Origin: Terrimesophilobacter sp964651535
GTDB lineage: Bacteria; Actinomycetota; Actinomycetes; Actinomycetales; Microbacteriaceae
Direction of reading: 5' to 3'
Length of the DNA: 64,000 nucleotides
Assembly: GCA_964651535.1 (NCBI GenBank)
Contig: CAZYYE010000001.1
Span: 186,001 to 250,000 of the forward strand
This document shows positions 33,690-42,933 of the stretch, one piece after another. The position numbers were made by a program, and so were the translations under genes. Numbering within the stretch: the stretch's first letter is position 1; every line of letters begins with the position of its first letter. The notes beneath the pieces were generated by a model that worked only from the letters and a program-made list of their open reading frames with translations, was not told the DNA's origin and made no database searches.

Positions 33690-33830
33690 GCTCCCTGAGG
33701 AGCGCGCAAAGCGCGCGTCTCGAAGGGAGCCCACCGGCCAGCTCCCTTCGAGACAGCCCTGCGGGCTTCCTCAGGGAGCGAACTGCACCGCTCCCTGAGG
33801 AGCTGGCGCAGCCAGCGTCTCGAAGGGAGC
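33690..33830. repeat. Three REP-like palindromes in alternating orientation
   Basis: Copies at 33690-33730, 33741-33780 (inverted) and 33790-33830 fill the panC-lysS gap. Each has arms GCTCCCTGAGGAG and TCTCGAAGGGAGC around a GCGC-rich loop. The alternating layout resembles a BIME-type cluster. Confidence 0.9.
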
Positions 33831-33851
33831 ACTCCGGCAACCCGCACCCCC

Positions 33852-33859
33852 GGTAAACT
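33852..33859 (+). promoter_or_regulatory. Candidate -10 region of lysS
   Basis: GTAAACTT, containing the TAAACT form of the actinobacterial -10, lies about 28 bases before the lysS ATG, just after the REP cluster. CAGGAG follows as the ribosome-binding site. The -35 is not clear. Confidence 0.4.
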
Positions 33860-33886
33860 TGGCGGGACCTCAGGAGACTTGCATTC

Positions 33887-35389
33887 ATGACCGACACCGC
33901 TGCACCCGAACCCGAACTGACGGCCGCCGAAATGAGCGAGCAGAAGGCCGTGCGTTTGGGCAAACGCGACCGGCTCATCGCATCCGGGGCCGAGGCGTAC
34001 CCGGTCGAGCTGCCGATCACCGACAGCATCCCTGCGGTGCGCGCGAGGTTCGGCGACCTCGAAGCGGATGCCACCACCGGCGTCACCGTCGGCGTCGCCG
34101 GCCGCGTCGTGCACCTGCGCAACACGGGCAAGCTCTGCTTCGCGTCCCTGCAGAGCGGTGACGGTTCCCGCATCCAGGCGATGGTCTCGCTCGCCGAAGT
34201 GGGCGAGGAGTCGCTCGCCGAGTGGAAGGACCTCGTCGACCTCGGCGACCACCTGTTCGTGTCCGGCGAGGTCATCTCGTCCCGCCGCGGCGAACTGTCC
34301 ATTCTCGCGAAGGAATGGAAGATCGCCGCGAAGGCCATCCGGCCCCTGCCGAATCTGCACACCGAACTCAACGAAGAGACGCGCGTGCGCCAGCGCTACC
34401 TCGACCTCATCTCGCGCGAGGCCGCCCGCACGACGGTGCGCGCCCGCGCGGCCGTGAACGCATCGCTGCGCGCGACGTTCACGGCCCACGAGTACCTCGA
34501 AGTCGAAACGCCCATGCTGCAGACCATGCACGGCGGCGCATCCGCCCGCCCGTTCGTGACGCACAGCAACGCGTTCGACACGGAACTGTTTTTGCGGATC
34601 GCGCCCGAGCTGTTCCTGAAGCGTGCCGTCGTCGGCGGGCTCGAGCGCGTGTACGAAATCAACCGCAACTTCCGCAACGAGGGCGCCGACTCCACGCACA
34701 GCCCCGAGTTCGCGATGCTCGAGGCGTATCAGGCGTACGGCAACTACAACCAGATGGCCACCCTCACGCAGGAGCTCGTGCAGAACGCGGCGCTCGCCGT
34801 CGCCGGGTCGCACGTCGTGACGTGGGCGGATGGCACCGAGTACGACCTGGGCGGCGAATGGGACTGGCTGTCCATGTACGAGTCGCTGAGCGAAGCGGCC
34901 GGCATCGAGATCACGACGGACACCCCGAAGGCCGAACTGCAGAAAATGGCGGACGCCCTCGAAATCGAGGTCGGGCATCCGACCGCGGGCAAACTCGTCG
35001 AAGAACTGTGGGAACACTTCGTGAAGTCGAAGCTCGAGCGCCCCACGTTCGTCGCCGACTTCCCGGCCGAAACCTCCCCGCTCGTGCGTGACCACCGCTC
35101 GAAACCCGGACGGGTGGAGAAGTGGGACCTCTATATACGCGGGTTCGAGCTCGCGACCGGATACTCCGAGCTCGTCGACCCCGTCATCCAGCGCGAGCGT
35201 TTCGTCGCGCAGGCCGTGCTCGCCGCGAAGGGCGACCATGAGGCGATGCCGCTCGACGAGGAATTCCTCGCGGCGCTCGAACACGGGATGCCGCCGAGCG
35301 GCGGGATGGGCATGGGCATCGACCGCCTGCTCATGGCGATCACGGGCCTCGGCATTCGGGAGACGATCCTGTTCCCGCTTGTGAAGTAG
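33887..35389 (+). CDS. lysS: Lysyl-tRNA synthetase (class II)
   Basis: The 500-residue protein has an N-terminal OB fold for anticodon binding (residues about 60-150, TVGVAGRVVHLRNTGKLCFA) and a class II catalytic core: motif 1 near ARAAVNASLRATF, motif 2 RVYEINRNFRNEG and motif 3 GMGMGIDRLLMA. It charges tRNA-Lys. CAGGAG is present upstream. An in-frame upstream region carries no conserved sequence, so the ATG at 33887 is kept. Confidence 0.97.
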   Translation: MTDTAAPEPELTAAEMSEQKAVRLGKRDRLIASGAEAYPVELPITDSIPAVRARFGDLEADATTGVTVGVAGRVVHLRNTGKLCFASLQSGDGSRIQAMVSLAEVGEESLAEWKDLVDLGDHLFVSGEVISSRRGELSILAKEWKIAAKAIRPLPNLHTELNEETRVRQRYLDLISREAARTTVRARAAVNASLRATFTAHEYLEVETPMLQTMHGGASARPFVTHSNAFDTELFLRIAPELFLKRAVVGGLERVYEINRNFRNEGADSTHSPEFAMLEAYQAYGNYNQMATLTQELVQNAALAVAGSHVVTWADGTEYDLGGEWDWLSMYESLSEAAGIEITTDTPKAELQKMADALEIEVGHPTAGKLVEELWEHFVKSKLERPTFVADFPAETSPLVRDHRSKPGRVEKWDLYIRGFELATGYSELVDPVIQRERFVAQAVLAAKGDHEAMPLDEEFLAALEHGMPPSGGMGMGIDRLLMAITGLGIRETILFPLVK

Positions 35390-35399
35390 CGTAGAAGCC

Positions 35400-35582
35400 G
35401 TGCTTGAAGAATTCTGGGCCAACGCGATCTACTCGGTAGTGCCGACCATCCTCGTCGGCGGCGTCTTCTGGATGACCATGAGGGCGATCGTGCGTGCCGA
35501 CCGCACCGAGCGCAAGGTGTACGCAAAAATCGAGGCGGAAGAGCGGGCCAAGGCCGGACTCCCGCCCGTGCCCAGCGCCTGA
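35400..35582 (+). CDS. Small single-pass membrane protein
   Basis: The 60-residue product starts with GTG 35400, 10 bp after lysS. One transmembrane helix (residues about 9-28: AIYSVVPTILVGGVFWMTMR) is followed by a charged cytoplasmic tail (RADRTERKVYAKIEAEERAK). No family is certain. Its spacing and direction suggest cotranscription with lysS. Confidence 0.65.
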   Translation: MLEEFWANAIYSVVPTILVGGVFWMTMRAIVRADRTERKVYAKIEAEERAKAGLPPVPSA

Positions 35583-35625
35583 CGCGCGAGATCCTTCGGG
35601 ACGGTTTCGCCCTCCCCTTCGCGAC

Positions 35626-35672
35626 TCCCTTCGGGGCGCCCTTCGAGACTGGCTTCGACCTCCTCAGGGAGC
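35626..35672. repeat. REP-like palindrome, degenerate
   Basis: TCCCTTCGGGGCGCCCTTCG and CCTCCTCAGGGAGC represent a decayed or doubled copy of the dispersed palindrome between the small membrane protein and the large nuclease gene. Confidence 0.7.
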
Positions 35673-35728
35673 GGTTCGCGCCTGCTCGAAGGCAACGTGA
35701 GCACGACTCGTCTACTGTCCCTTTTGTT

Positions 35729-35748
35729 CTACCCCCCATCGGGGGTAG
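35729..35748. promoter_or_regulatory. Palindrome resembling a CsoR-family operator
   Basis: CTACCCCC (35729-35736), CATC loop, GGGGGTAG (35741-35748) is a perfect 8-bp inverted repeat 46 bases before the nuclease start. The TACCCC-GGGGTA form is typical of CsoR/RcnR-class metal or sulfur repressors. It could also act as a hairpin in the leader RNA. Confidence 0.4.
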
Positions 35749-35794
35749 TCTCGGTTCTCTACCGTCAATGATGACTGTCGATCCAGGAGTTCCC

Positions 35795-38700
35795 ATGTCG
35801 CACTCTCCCCGTTCACGCCTGAAGTCCGGATTCGCCGCACTTCTCGGACTGGTTCTCGTGGCCGCACCGCTCGCAGCGATACCGGCCCAGGCAAACCCCG
35901 CAGGCACCGGGGTGGTGATCAACGAGCTGTACATGAACGGCGGCTCCAGCGGCGCGAGCTTCACGCACAAGTTCGTCGAGCTCTACAACCCGACGACCGC
36001 AGACATCCCGCTCTCCGGGATGTCCCTCCAATACCGTTCGCGCACCGGAACGGGCGACCCCACCTCGGTGGTTGCGCTCACCGGCGTCATCCCCGCCGAG
36101 GGAACCTACCTGGTCGGCGGAGGAACGAACGGGGCCAACGGCGACGCGCTGCCGGCACCGGACCAGCTGGAGACCGCGCTCAACTTCGCGGGAGCCGGCG
36201 GACTCGTCATCCTCGCCAACCAGACGAGCGCCCTGAACCCCGGAACGGGCAATGTCGCGGGCGTCGCGGGCGTGATCGACCTGGTCGGCTACGGCACGGC
36301 AAACAGCTACGAAACCGCGGCAGCACCCGCGGCATCCGTGTCGACATCGATCAACCGCACCGCGGGAGCCGACACCGACGTCAACTCGGCCGACTTCACC
36401 GTGGCGGCACCGACGCCGACGCCGTCCGGTTACGTACCGCCCGGACCGGTCGATCACGGACTCCAGCCGATCGCCGCAATTCAAGGCACCGGCGCGGAGA
36501 GCGCATGGGTCGGCGACTTCGCCACGACTCGCGGCATCGTCACCGCCGCCTACCCGACCGGCGGATTCAACGGCTTCTACATCCAGACCCCCGGCACAGG
36601 CGGCGCAGTCGATCTGGGTACCCACACGGCATCCGACGGCCTCTTCATCTACTCGGCCGGCACGAACACGGTCGATGCCGTCTCGGTCGGAGACTACGTC
36701 GAAGTCTCGGGAACGGTCGGCGAGTTCTTCGGACTCACCCAGCTCACCCCGACGGATGCGGCCAGCGTCACGGTCCTTGCGCCCCCCACCACGTCGGTCG
36801 TTCCCGCAACGGTGAACTGGCCCACCGAGGAGGCCCAGCGCGAAACGCTCGAGGGAATGCTCCTCGCCCCGCAAGGCGCGTTCACGGTCACCGACACGTA
36901 TCTGACGAACCAGTACGCGGAAGTCCTGCTGGCAGCGGGAACGTCGCCGCTGCTCCAGCCGACCGAGATCGCCGCCCCCGGCGCCGCCGCGAACGCGGTC
37001 GCCGCCGCGAACGCCAACATTTCGGTGGCGCTCGACGATGGCGCGACAACGAACTTCCTGAGCAGCGCGAACACGGGCATCCCGGTGCCGTACGTGTCGA
37101 ACGACAACCCCGTGCGGGTGGGCGCCACGGTGACATTCACCGCACCCATGATCTTCGATTTCCGAAACAACAAGTGGAAGTTCCAGCCCACCAGGCAGCT
37201 CACCGTCGCGAACGCCGCAACGGTCCAGCCGGCGACCTTCGAGAACACGAGAACGCCATCACCCGAGGATGTCGGTGGAGAACTGAAGCTTGCGACGTTC
37301 AACGTGCTCAACTACTTCACGACGCTCGGCGCGGATGTCGCCGGGTGCACCTCATACAACGACCGCGCCGGCAACCCCATCACGGTGCGGTCCTGCTCGG
37401 TGAGCAACGGTCCGCGCGGCGCATGGGACGCGGCCAATCTGACGCGCCAGCAGGACAAGATCGTCGAGGCGATCAGCGCGCTCGATGCGGATGTCGTCGC
37501 CCTCGAAGAGATCGAAGCCTCGAGCGCCGTCGCCGGCGGCGGCACTGATCGCGACGCCGCGCTCAACGCGCTCGTCGCCGCCTTGAACGCGAAGGCCGGC
37601 AGTGCCGTGTGGTCCGCTGTTCCGTCGCCCGCAACGGTGCCGACGGATGAGGATGTCATCCGCACCGCGTTCATCTACAAGAACGCGACGACGGAAACCG
37701 TGGGGGACTCCACGATCCTGATCGGATCAGCCGCGTTCGTGAACGCGCGCGAGCCGCTCGCCCAGGCTTTCAAGGTCAAGGGCGCGCCGGATGCGGACAA
37801 GTTCCTCGCGATCGTGAACCACTTCAAGTCGAAAGGTTCGGCCGGCCCGCTGCCGGGCGACACCGACCAGAACGACGGCCAGGGCAACTCCAACGCGTCG
37901 CGCGTCGCGCAGGCCACGGCGCTCGTCGCCTTCGCCGACACGGTGTCGGCGGCCGCCGGCACCGACAAGGTGTTCCTCATGGGCGACTTCAACGCGTACC
38001 GGATGGAGGACCCGATCACGGTGCTCACCGACGCGGGCTATGTCGACCAGGGCTCGAAGACGGGCGAGTACACCTACTCGTTCGGCGGAGCGGTCGGATC
38101 CCTCGACCACGTGTTCGCGTCGCCCGCGGCCGACCTCGCCGTCAACGCCGTGGACATCTGGAACATCAACTCGCCCGAATCGGTCGCGTTGGAGTACAGC
38201 CGGTACAACAGCAACGCGACGGACTTCTACCGCGCAGACTTCTACCGCGCTTCGGATCACGACCCGGTCATCCTCGGGCTGAACCTGACGCCGGACACGA
38301 CGGTGGATCTGAACCTGCTGAACATCAACGACTTCCACGGCCGCATCGATGGAAACACCGTGAAGTTCGCGGGCACGATCGAGCAATTGCGCGCGCAGTA
38401 CGGCGACGCGAACACGCTCCTCGGCTCGGCGGGCGACAACATCGGCGCGTCGCTCTTCGCGTCATCCAGCCAGCGCGACAAGCCGACGATCGACGTGCTG
38501 AACGCGCTCCTCCTGGAGTCGTCGGTGGGCAACCACGAATTCGACACCGGGTACCCGGACCTCACGGGCGACATCGCCTCGTGGACCAATTGGGACTACC
38601 TGGGCGCGAACGTGTACTTCAAGGGCACCACGAACCCGGCGCTGCCGGAGTACGTGATCGTCGATGTCGGCGGCGTGAAGGTCGGTGTCATCGGCGCCGT

Positions 38701-40459
38701 CACCGAGGAGACCCCGAGCCTCGTGACGCAGAGCGGAATCTCGATGCTCGACTTCGGCGACCCGGTGGAGGCGGTCAACCGCGTTGCGGCGCAGCTCTCC
38801 GACGGGGACCTCACGAACGGCGAAGCCGACGTGCTCATCGCCGAGTACCACGAAGGTGCGGGCCAGGGGACGTCGGCCGGCGGCACGCTGGAGAACCAGT
38901 TGGCGCTCGGCGGCGCGTTCGCGGACATCGTGAACAACACGTCCAGCCTCGTCGACGTGCTGTTCACGGGCCACACCCACCAGGCGTACGCGTGGGATGC
39001 GCCCATCCCCGGCGACCCGACGAAGACGCGCCCCGTGCTGCAAACCGGCAGCTACGGCCAGAACGTCGGCCAGGTCGTTCTGTCGTTCGACACCGCGACG
39101 GATGAAGTGGAAAGCTACACCGTGCGCAACGTTCCGCGCACGAGTGTCGACGACGCGACCCTGGTCGCGACCTACCCGCGGGTAGCGGAGGTCAAGACCA
39201 TCGTCGACGCGGCGCTCGCCGAGGCCGCCATCATCGGAAACGTTCCGGTCGGTTCGGTCACGGACGACATCTCGCGGGCGTTCATCGGCGGCAGCGAGGA
39301 TCGCGGTTCGGAGTCCACGATCGGCAACCTGGTCGCGAACTCGCTCGTCGCCTCGCTCGGAAGCGCGGACCGCGGCGGTGCCGAGATCGGGATCGTGAAC
39401 CCGGGCGGTTTGCGTGCCGACCTTCTGTACGGAGACGACGGCGTCATCACGTACGCGGAAGCGAACGCCGTCCTGCCGTTCCTGAACAACCTGTGGACGA
39501 CGACGCTCACGGGCGCCCAGTTCAAGACGATTCTCGAACAGCAGTGGCAGCGCGACATCAACGGCGTGCCGTTCACCTCCGGTCGCACGTTCCTGAACCT
39601 CGGGCTCAGCGACAACGTCACCTACACCTACGACCCGAACCGTGCAATGGATGACCGGGTGACGGCGATCTTCATCGACGGGGCGCCGATCGACATGACG
39701 CGCGAATACCGCATCGGGTCGTTCAGCTTCCTGCTCCAGGGCGGTGACAACTTCTGGGAGTTCCGGAACGGGACGAACACGCGCGACTCCGGTCTCGTGG
39801 ACCGGGACGCCTGGATCGACTACATCACGAACAACAGCCCGCTGTCGCCGAACTTCGCGCGCCACGCGGTGCAAGTGACGGATGTCACACCAGGGCCGGT
39901 CGCACCGGGTGACACGGTGTCGCTCACCGTCTCGAAGCTCGACCTCACCTCCCTGGGCAGCCCCGCCAACACCGAGCTCACGCTCACGTGGGAGGGCAGT
40001 TCGGCCGTGCTCGGCACCGTGCCCGTGTCGGGAGGGACCGCGGCGGTCACGTTCACCGTGCCGGCGGATGCGAGCGGGTCGGGAACCCTCGTGATGACGG
40101 CGGCGCCATCCGGAACCGTGGTGCGGGTGCCGATCACCGTGGAAGCCGCGGTCAAGGCCACGACGTCGACGAACCTGAAGCTCAACCGCATCATCGGGTT
40201 CTCGTGGCGGACGACGACCGCGACCGTGACGGTGACGACGGATGCGGCAACGCCGCCGACGGGCTCGGTCACGATCACGGTGAACGGGGTCAGCACCCTG
40301 ACCGTGCCCTTGACGGCCGCCGACAACAGGAAGGTCAGCGCGGCGCTGCCCAAGCTCGGCAGCGGCATCTACTTCGTGAGGGCGGAATTCGTTCCGTCCG
40401 ATCCGAACACGACGGTCGGGTCGACGAGCAACTACCGGTTCCTGTGGATTCTGTTCTAG
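35795..40459 (+). CDS. Large secreted ExeM/NucH-type endonuclease fused to 5'-nucleotidase
   Basis: The protein is 1554 residues from ATG 35795 (AGGAG 6 bases upstream). It has a signal peptide (LLGLVLVAAPLAAIPAQA), a lamin-tail-like domain (VVINELYMNGGSSGASF), an OB-like region, an endonuclease/exonuclease/phosphatase domain (LATFNVLNYF, LEEIEASS, NHFKSKG, GDFNAYRMEDP, SDHDPVILG), then a metallophosphatase/5'-nucleotidase (NINDFHGRID, VGNHEFDTGYP, GHTHQAYAW) with its C-terminal domain (NPGGLRADLLYG), and about 200 residues of Ig-like repeats. It should degrade extracellular DNA and dephosphorylate nucleotides, supplying phosphate and nucleosides. There is no LPxTG sorting signal. Confidence 0.93.
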   Translation: MSHSPRSRLKSGFAALLGLVLVAAPLAAIPAQANPAGTGVVINELYMNGGSSGASFTHKFVELYNPTTADIPLSGMSLQYRSRTGTGDPTSVVALTGVIPAEGTYLVGGGTNGANGDALPAPDQLETALNFAGAGGLVILANQTSALNPGTGNVAGVAGVIDLVGYGTANSYETAAAPAASVSTSINRTAGADTDVNSADFTVAAPTPTPSGYVPPGPVDHGLQPIAAIQGTGAESAWVGDFATTRGIVTAAYPTGGFNGFYIQTPGTGGAVDLGTHTASDGLFIYSAGTNTVDAVSVGDYVEVSGTVGEFFGLTQLTPTDAASVTVLAPPTTSVVPATVNWPTEEAQRETLEGMLLAPQGAFTVTDTYLTNQYAEVLLAAGTSPLLQPTEIAAPGAAANAVAAANANISVALDDGATTNFLSSANTGIPVPYVSNDNPVRVGATVTFTAPMIFDFRNNKWKFQPTRQLTVANAATVQPATFENTRTPSPEDVGGELKLATFNVLNYFTTLGADVAGCTSYNDRAGNPITVRSCSVSNGPRGAWDAANLTRQQDKIVEAISALDADVVALEEIEASSAVAGGGTDRDAALNALVAALNAKAGSAVWSAVPSPATVPTDEDVIRTAFIYKNATTETVGDSTILIGSAAFVNAREPLAQAFKVKGAPDADKFLAIVNHFKSKGSAGPLPGDTDQNDGQGNSNASRVAQATALVAFADTVSAAAGTDKVFLMGDFNAYRMEDPITVLTDAGYVDQGSKTGEYTYSFGGAVGSLDHVFASPAADLAVNAVDIWNINSPESVALEYSRYNSNATDFYRADFYRASDHDPVILGLNLTPDTTVDLNLLNINDFHGRIDGNTVKFAGTIEQLRAQYGDANTLLGSAGDNIGASLFASSSQRDKPTIDVLNALLLESSVGNHEFDTGYPDLTGDIASWTNWDYLGANVYFKGTTNPALPEYVIVDVGGVKVGVIGAVTEETPSLVTQSGISMLDFGDPVEAVNRVAAQLSDGDLTNGEADVLIAEYHEGAGQGTSAGGTLENQLALGGAFADIVNNTSSLVDVLFTGHTHQAYAWDAPIPGDPTKTRPVLQTGSYGQNVGQVVLSFDTATDEVESYTVRNVPRTSVDDATLVATYPRVAEVKTIVDAALAEAAIIGNVPVGSVTDDISRAFIGGSEDRGSESTIGNLVANSLVASLGSADRGGAEIGIVNPGGLRADLLYGDDGVITYAEANAVLPFLNNLWTTTLTGAQFKTILEQQWQRDINGVPFTSGRTFLNLGLSDNVTYTYDPNRAMDDRVTAIFIDGAPIDMTREYRIGSFSFLLQGGDNFWEFRNGTNTRDSGLVDRDAWIDYITNNSPLSPNFARHAVQVTDVTPGPVAPGDTVSLTVSKLDLTSLGSPANTELTLTWEGSSAVLGTVPVSGGTAAVTFTVPADASGSGTLVMTAAPSGTVVRVPITVEAAVKATTSTNLKLNRIIGFSWRTTTATVTVTTDAATPPTGSVTITVNGVSTLTVPLTAADNRKVSAALPKLGSGIYFVRAEFVPSDPNTTVGSTSNYRFLWILF

Positions 40460-40469
40460 CGCGGGTGTG

Positions 40470-40511
40470 ACCGGTCTCCTCCGCATGCTGCGTGCGCGGA
40501 GGAGGACCGGT
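40470..40511. terminator. Bidirectional hairpin between convergent genes
   Basis: ACCGGTCTCCTCCGC and GCGGAGGAGGACCGGT form a 15-bp stem with one bulge around an 11-base loop, between the stops of the nuclease gene and the pirin gene. Confidence 0.7.
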
Positions 40512-41524
40512 TACGAATCCGGGGCGTCGGATGGGCGGGCCCGCGGGCGAAGCCGTCCGAGCGGCAGGGCCGGAGCGGGCAGCGGCTTCCCGTCGTAGCC
40601 GTCGACGCGGCCGAACGGTCCCGCGGGGTCGCCGCCGGGGTGCGGGCCGTCGATGACGTCGGCCATCCATTGCGTGCGCGACTCGACGATCTCGTCGTGG
40701 CTGCGCCCGATGAAGTTCCACCACATGACGATCGACTCGCCGAACGGTTCACCGCCGAGCAGGATGATACGGGCAGGGTTCTCGCCCGTCGCGAGGTCAA
40801 GTTGCGTTTCGCCGGGCGCCCGGTAGCCGATGTTCGCGGCCGGGATGGCAGTGCCGTCGAGCGTGACCGATCCGGTGTCGACGAGCACGCCGTGCTCGAA
40901 CGTGGAATCGACCGGCACGGTGATCGCGGTGTTCGCGGGGATGTCGAACTGGGCGCCGACGATGGGAGTGAACGCGCTCGCCGTGGACGTGCGGCCGAGC
41001 AGGCTGCCGAGGAAGACGCTCACGCTCGCGCCTTCGTGATCGAACATCTCGGGGATGTAGCTCTCGAACATCGGCTCGTGATGTCGCGCGGACTCCGGCA
41101 GCGCAGTCCACAACTGCACGCCGTGCAGGGTCGTCGTCGCCGGGGTGGAGACCTCGGAGTGCTGGATGCCGGCCCCCGCGGTCATGAGGTTGAGCTCGCC
41201 CGGCCTCACCATGGCGTGCGCGCCCGTCGAGTCGCGATGCTCGATCTCGCCGGCGAACAGCCAGCTCACGGTTTGCAGGCTCGTGTGCGGATGCGGGGGC
41301 ACGATCATCCCGCCCGTCGTGGAGACGTCATCCGGCCCGTAATGGTCGCAAAAGCACCACGCGCCGATGAGCGAGCGCTCGCGTTGCGGGAGGGTGCGCC
41401 GAACGGTCATCGCGCGCGGGCCCCCGAGCGGCACGTCCCGGGGTTCCAGCAGTTCGACATCGCCCTGGACGGCGTCGGTGGGATCACACACCAGCTCGCG
41501 CGGCTCCACTTCGAGGTTGCTCAT
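40511..41524 (-). CDS. Pirin family protein
   Basis: The protein is 337 residues from ATG 41524. It shows the bicupin pirin signature: metal-binding histidines in PPHPHTSLQTVSWLFAGEIEHRDS and a glutamate/histidine in GIQHSEVS, with an N-terminal MTVRRTLPQRERSLIGAWCF segment. Pirins bind iron. Some act as quercetinases or modulate central metabolism. The in-frame stretch upstream to 41653 lacks family features, so it was excluded. It is convergent with the large nuclease gene and divergent from the SRPBCC gene. Confidence 0.9.
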   Translation of the reverse strand: MSNLEVEPRELVCDPTDAVQGDVELLEPRDVPLGGPRAMTVRRTLPQRERSLIGAWCFCDHYGPDDVSTTGGMIVPPHPHTSLQTVSWLFAGEIEHRDSTGAHAMVRPGELNLMTAGAGIQHSEVSTPATTTLHGVQLWTALPESARHHEPMFESYIPEMFDHEGASVSVFLGSLLGRTSTASAFTPIVGAQFDIPANTAITVPVDSTFEHGVLVDTGSVTLDGTAIPAANIGYRAPGETQLDLATGENPARIILLGGEPFGESIVMWWNFIGRSHDEIVESRTQWMADVIDGPHPGGDPAGPFGRVDGYDGKPLPAPALPLGRLRPRARPSDAPDS

Positions 41525-41652
41525 ACCGGCATGGTAGCCGGTGCAATTTGGCGGCTGGCGGATACGCTGTGGACTGATCGCGACGCAAGGCCGCACCGCG
41601 GTTCGAGTACGGGCGGCTGGATGCCGTTCTCGAAGAACTGAAGGAGTCCGCA

Positions 41653-42132
41653 ATGGCTGGCAAACGCGTTGTCACCGCTCTCCCGAGCGAGCAGACGATT
41701 TCCTTCACTCGCGAGTTCGAGGCGCCGGCCGCACTCGTGTTTCGTGCACACACCGAGCCAGACCTCGTCGCGAAATGGACCGGACCGGCCGGCACCGAGG
41801 TGCGGATGCGCGAGTGGGATGCGCGCTCTGGCGGAGCCTGGAGCTACGTCGTGGCGGGCGGCGGCGGTGAGTGGGGGTTCCACGGTGCGTTCCACGAAGT
41901 GACGGAGCCGCGTCGCATCGTGATGACGTTCGAGTTCGAGGGGCACCCGGAGCATCCGAATCTGGAGATTCTGACCTTCGTCGACCTGGATGGCGGGCGG
42001 TGCCGGCTCGAAGGGCTCCCGCTGTTCCCGACGCTCGCCGACCGCGACGACATGCTCTCCGACATGGATGGCGGAATGGACGAGAACTTCGAGCGGCTCG
42101 ACGCGCTCATCGCGGCGGGCGAGTTGGGCTGA
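41653..42132 (+). CDS. SRPBCC/AHSA1-like START-domain protein
   Basis: The 159-residue protein has the SRPBCC fold pattern TISFTREFEAPAALVFRAHTEPDLVAKWTGP followed by beta strands ending in RIVMTFEFEG and the long C-terminal helix MDGGMDENFERLDALIA. AAGGAG lies 7 bases before the ATG. These domains bind hydrophobic ligands and are often paired with ArsR regulators. None is intact here. Confidence 0.87.
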   Translation: MAGKRVVTALPSEQTISFTREFEAPAALVFRAHTEPDLVAKWTGPAGTEVRMREWDARSGGAWSYVVAGGGGEWGFHGAFHEVTEPRRIVMTFEFEGHPEHPNLEILTFVDLDGGRCRLEGLPLFPTLADRDDMLSDMDGGMDENFERLDALIAAGELG

Positions 42133-42145
42133 ACTCGTTCGCGGG

Positions 42146-42529
42146 TCAGTCGCCGGTCGTGATGACCTCGCAGTAAGCGGATGCTGCGCGTGCGAGCCGT
42201 CGGTCGGCCGTTACGAGGGGCACGTCAAGCCGCTCGGCTAGCGCGACGTATGCGGCGTCGTAGGCGCTGATGTTGTCCCGCAACTCCCACATTCGCAGTA
42301 CTCCTGGTCGGTGTCGACAGCGGCGAATGGGAATCGACATCCAGTGGTCCAGGTGAGCGAAGGCGAGTGCCGCCGTGAGCTCATTTCTGCTGACGAAACG
42401 ACGGAGCGTGCTCACGTATTCGATGTCAATGAGTTCCGGCGCATACAGGTGTGAACGCAAGAGGGGTAAGGGCGGCGACCCGCTTCGGAAGGTCGCGATG
42501 ACGGCTGAGCAGTCGATGACGAGATTCAC
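42146..42529 (-). CDS. vapC: VapC-type PIN-domain toxin
   Basis: The 127-residue PIN-domain ribonuclease has conserved acidic residues Asp6 (LVIDCSAV), a mid-protein Glu in IDIEYVSTLRR, Asp in SAYDAAYVALAE and a late Asp in LVTADRRLARA. Its ATG overlaps the stop of the upstream antitoxin. VapC toxins cut tRNA or rRNA to arrest growth when the antitoxin is lost. Confidence 0.9.
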   Translation of the reverse strand: MNLVIDCSAVIATFRSGSPPLPLLRSHLYAPELIDIEYVSTLRRFVSRNELTAALAFAHLDHWMSIPIRRCRHRPGVLRMWELRDNISAYDAAYVALAERLDVPLVTADRRLARAASAYCEVITTGD

Positions 42530-42789
42530 AGAAGTTCACTCCTGCCTTCGTGGATGATGTCAACGATCTCCTGTGTGCTGATGTGGTCGAGGCCAGGAAG
42601 CGGTCCGCCCAGCATTGCCTGGAGGGTCGTTTCCTGCCCGGCCCGCTCGCGCACTTCCAGGTCGCGCGCGAGCTCGGTCAGTTCCCGGCGCAGGAACGCA
42701 GAAAGCGAAAGGCCTTCCTGCGCCGCGGCTTTGCGCAATCTTTCCTGCACGTCGGCATCGAGATCGCGAACTTGCACTGTGACTCCCAT
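42526..42789 (-). CDS. vapB: VapB/FitA-type ribbon-helix-helix antitoxin
   Basis: The 87-residue product has an N-terminal ribbon-helix-helix (VTVQVRDLDADVQERLRKAAAQ then LSLSAFLRRELTELA), with a C-terminal tail that wraps the toxin. It is directly upstream of vapC in the same operon with an ATGA overlap. It would repress its own promoter together with VapC. Confidence 0.88.
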   Translation of the reverse strand: MGVTVQVRDLDADVQERLRKAAAQEGLSLSAFLRRELTELARDLEVRERAGQETTLQAMLGGPLPGLDHISTQEIVDIIHEGRSELL

Positions 42790-42933
42790 GATTCAAGTGT
42801 AAGCGTTTGCATGCGATAGTGGCAATGTGCATGCAATCGATGATTTCACTTCAACCCTGACGTGTTGGACGTGCAACGGCGTGAGCAAGTCTGCTCGCGG
42901 TGGACAAGCGACGAGATCCGGCAGTGTGCAGGG

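Noticed and set aside
38462..40486. Long open frame opposite the secreted nuclease (674 codons)
   Set aside because: It is Arg/Val/Asp-rich shadow sequence. The plus strand has all conserved motifs and a signal peptide.
41580..41652. Possible remnant of a small regulator before the SRPBCC gene
   Set aside because: Only about 17 codons (FEYGRLDAVLEELKESA) look coding and a stop interrupts the frame upstream. This is insufficient to call a pseudogene.
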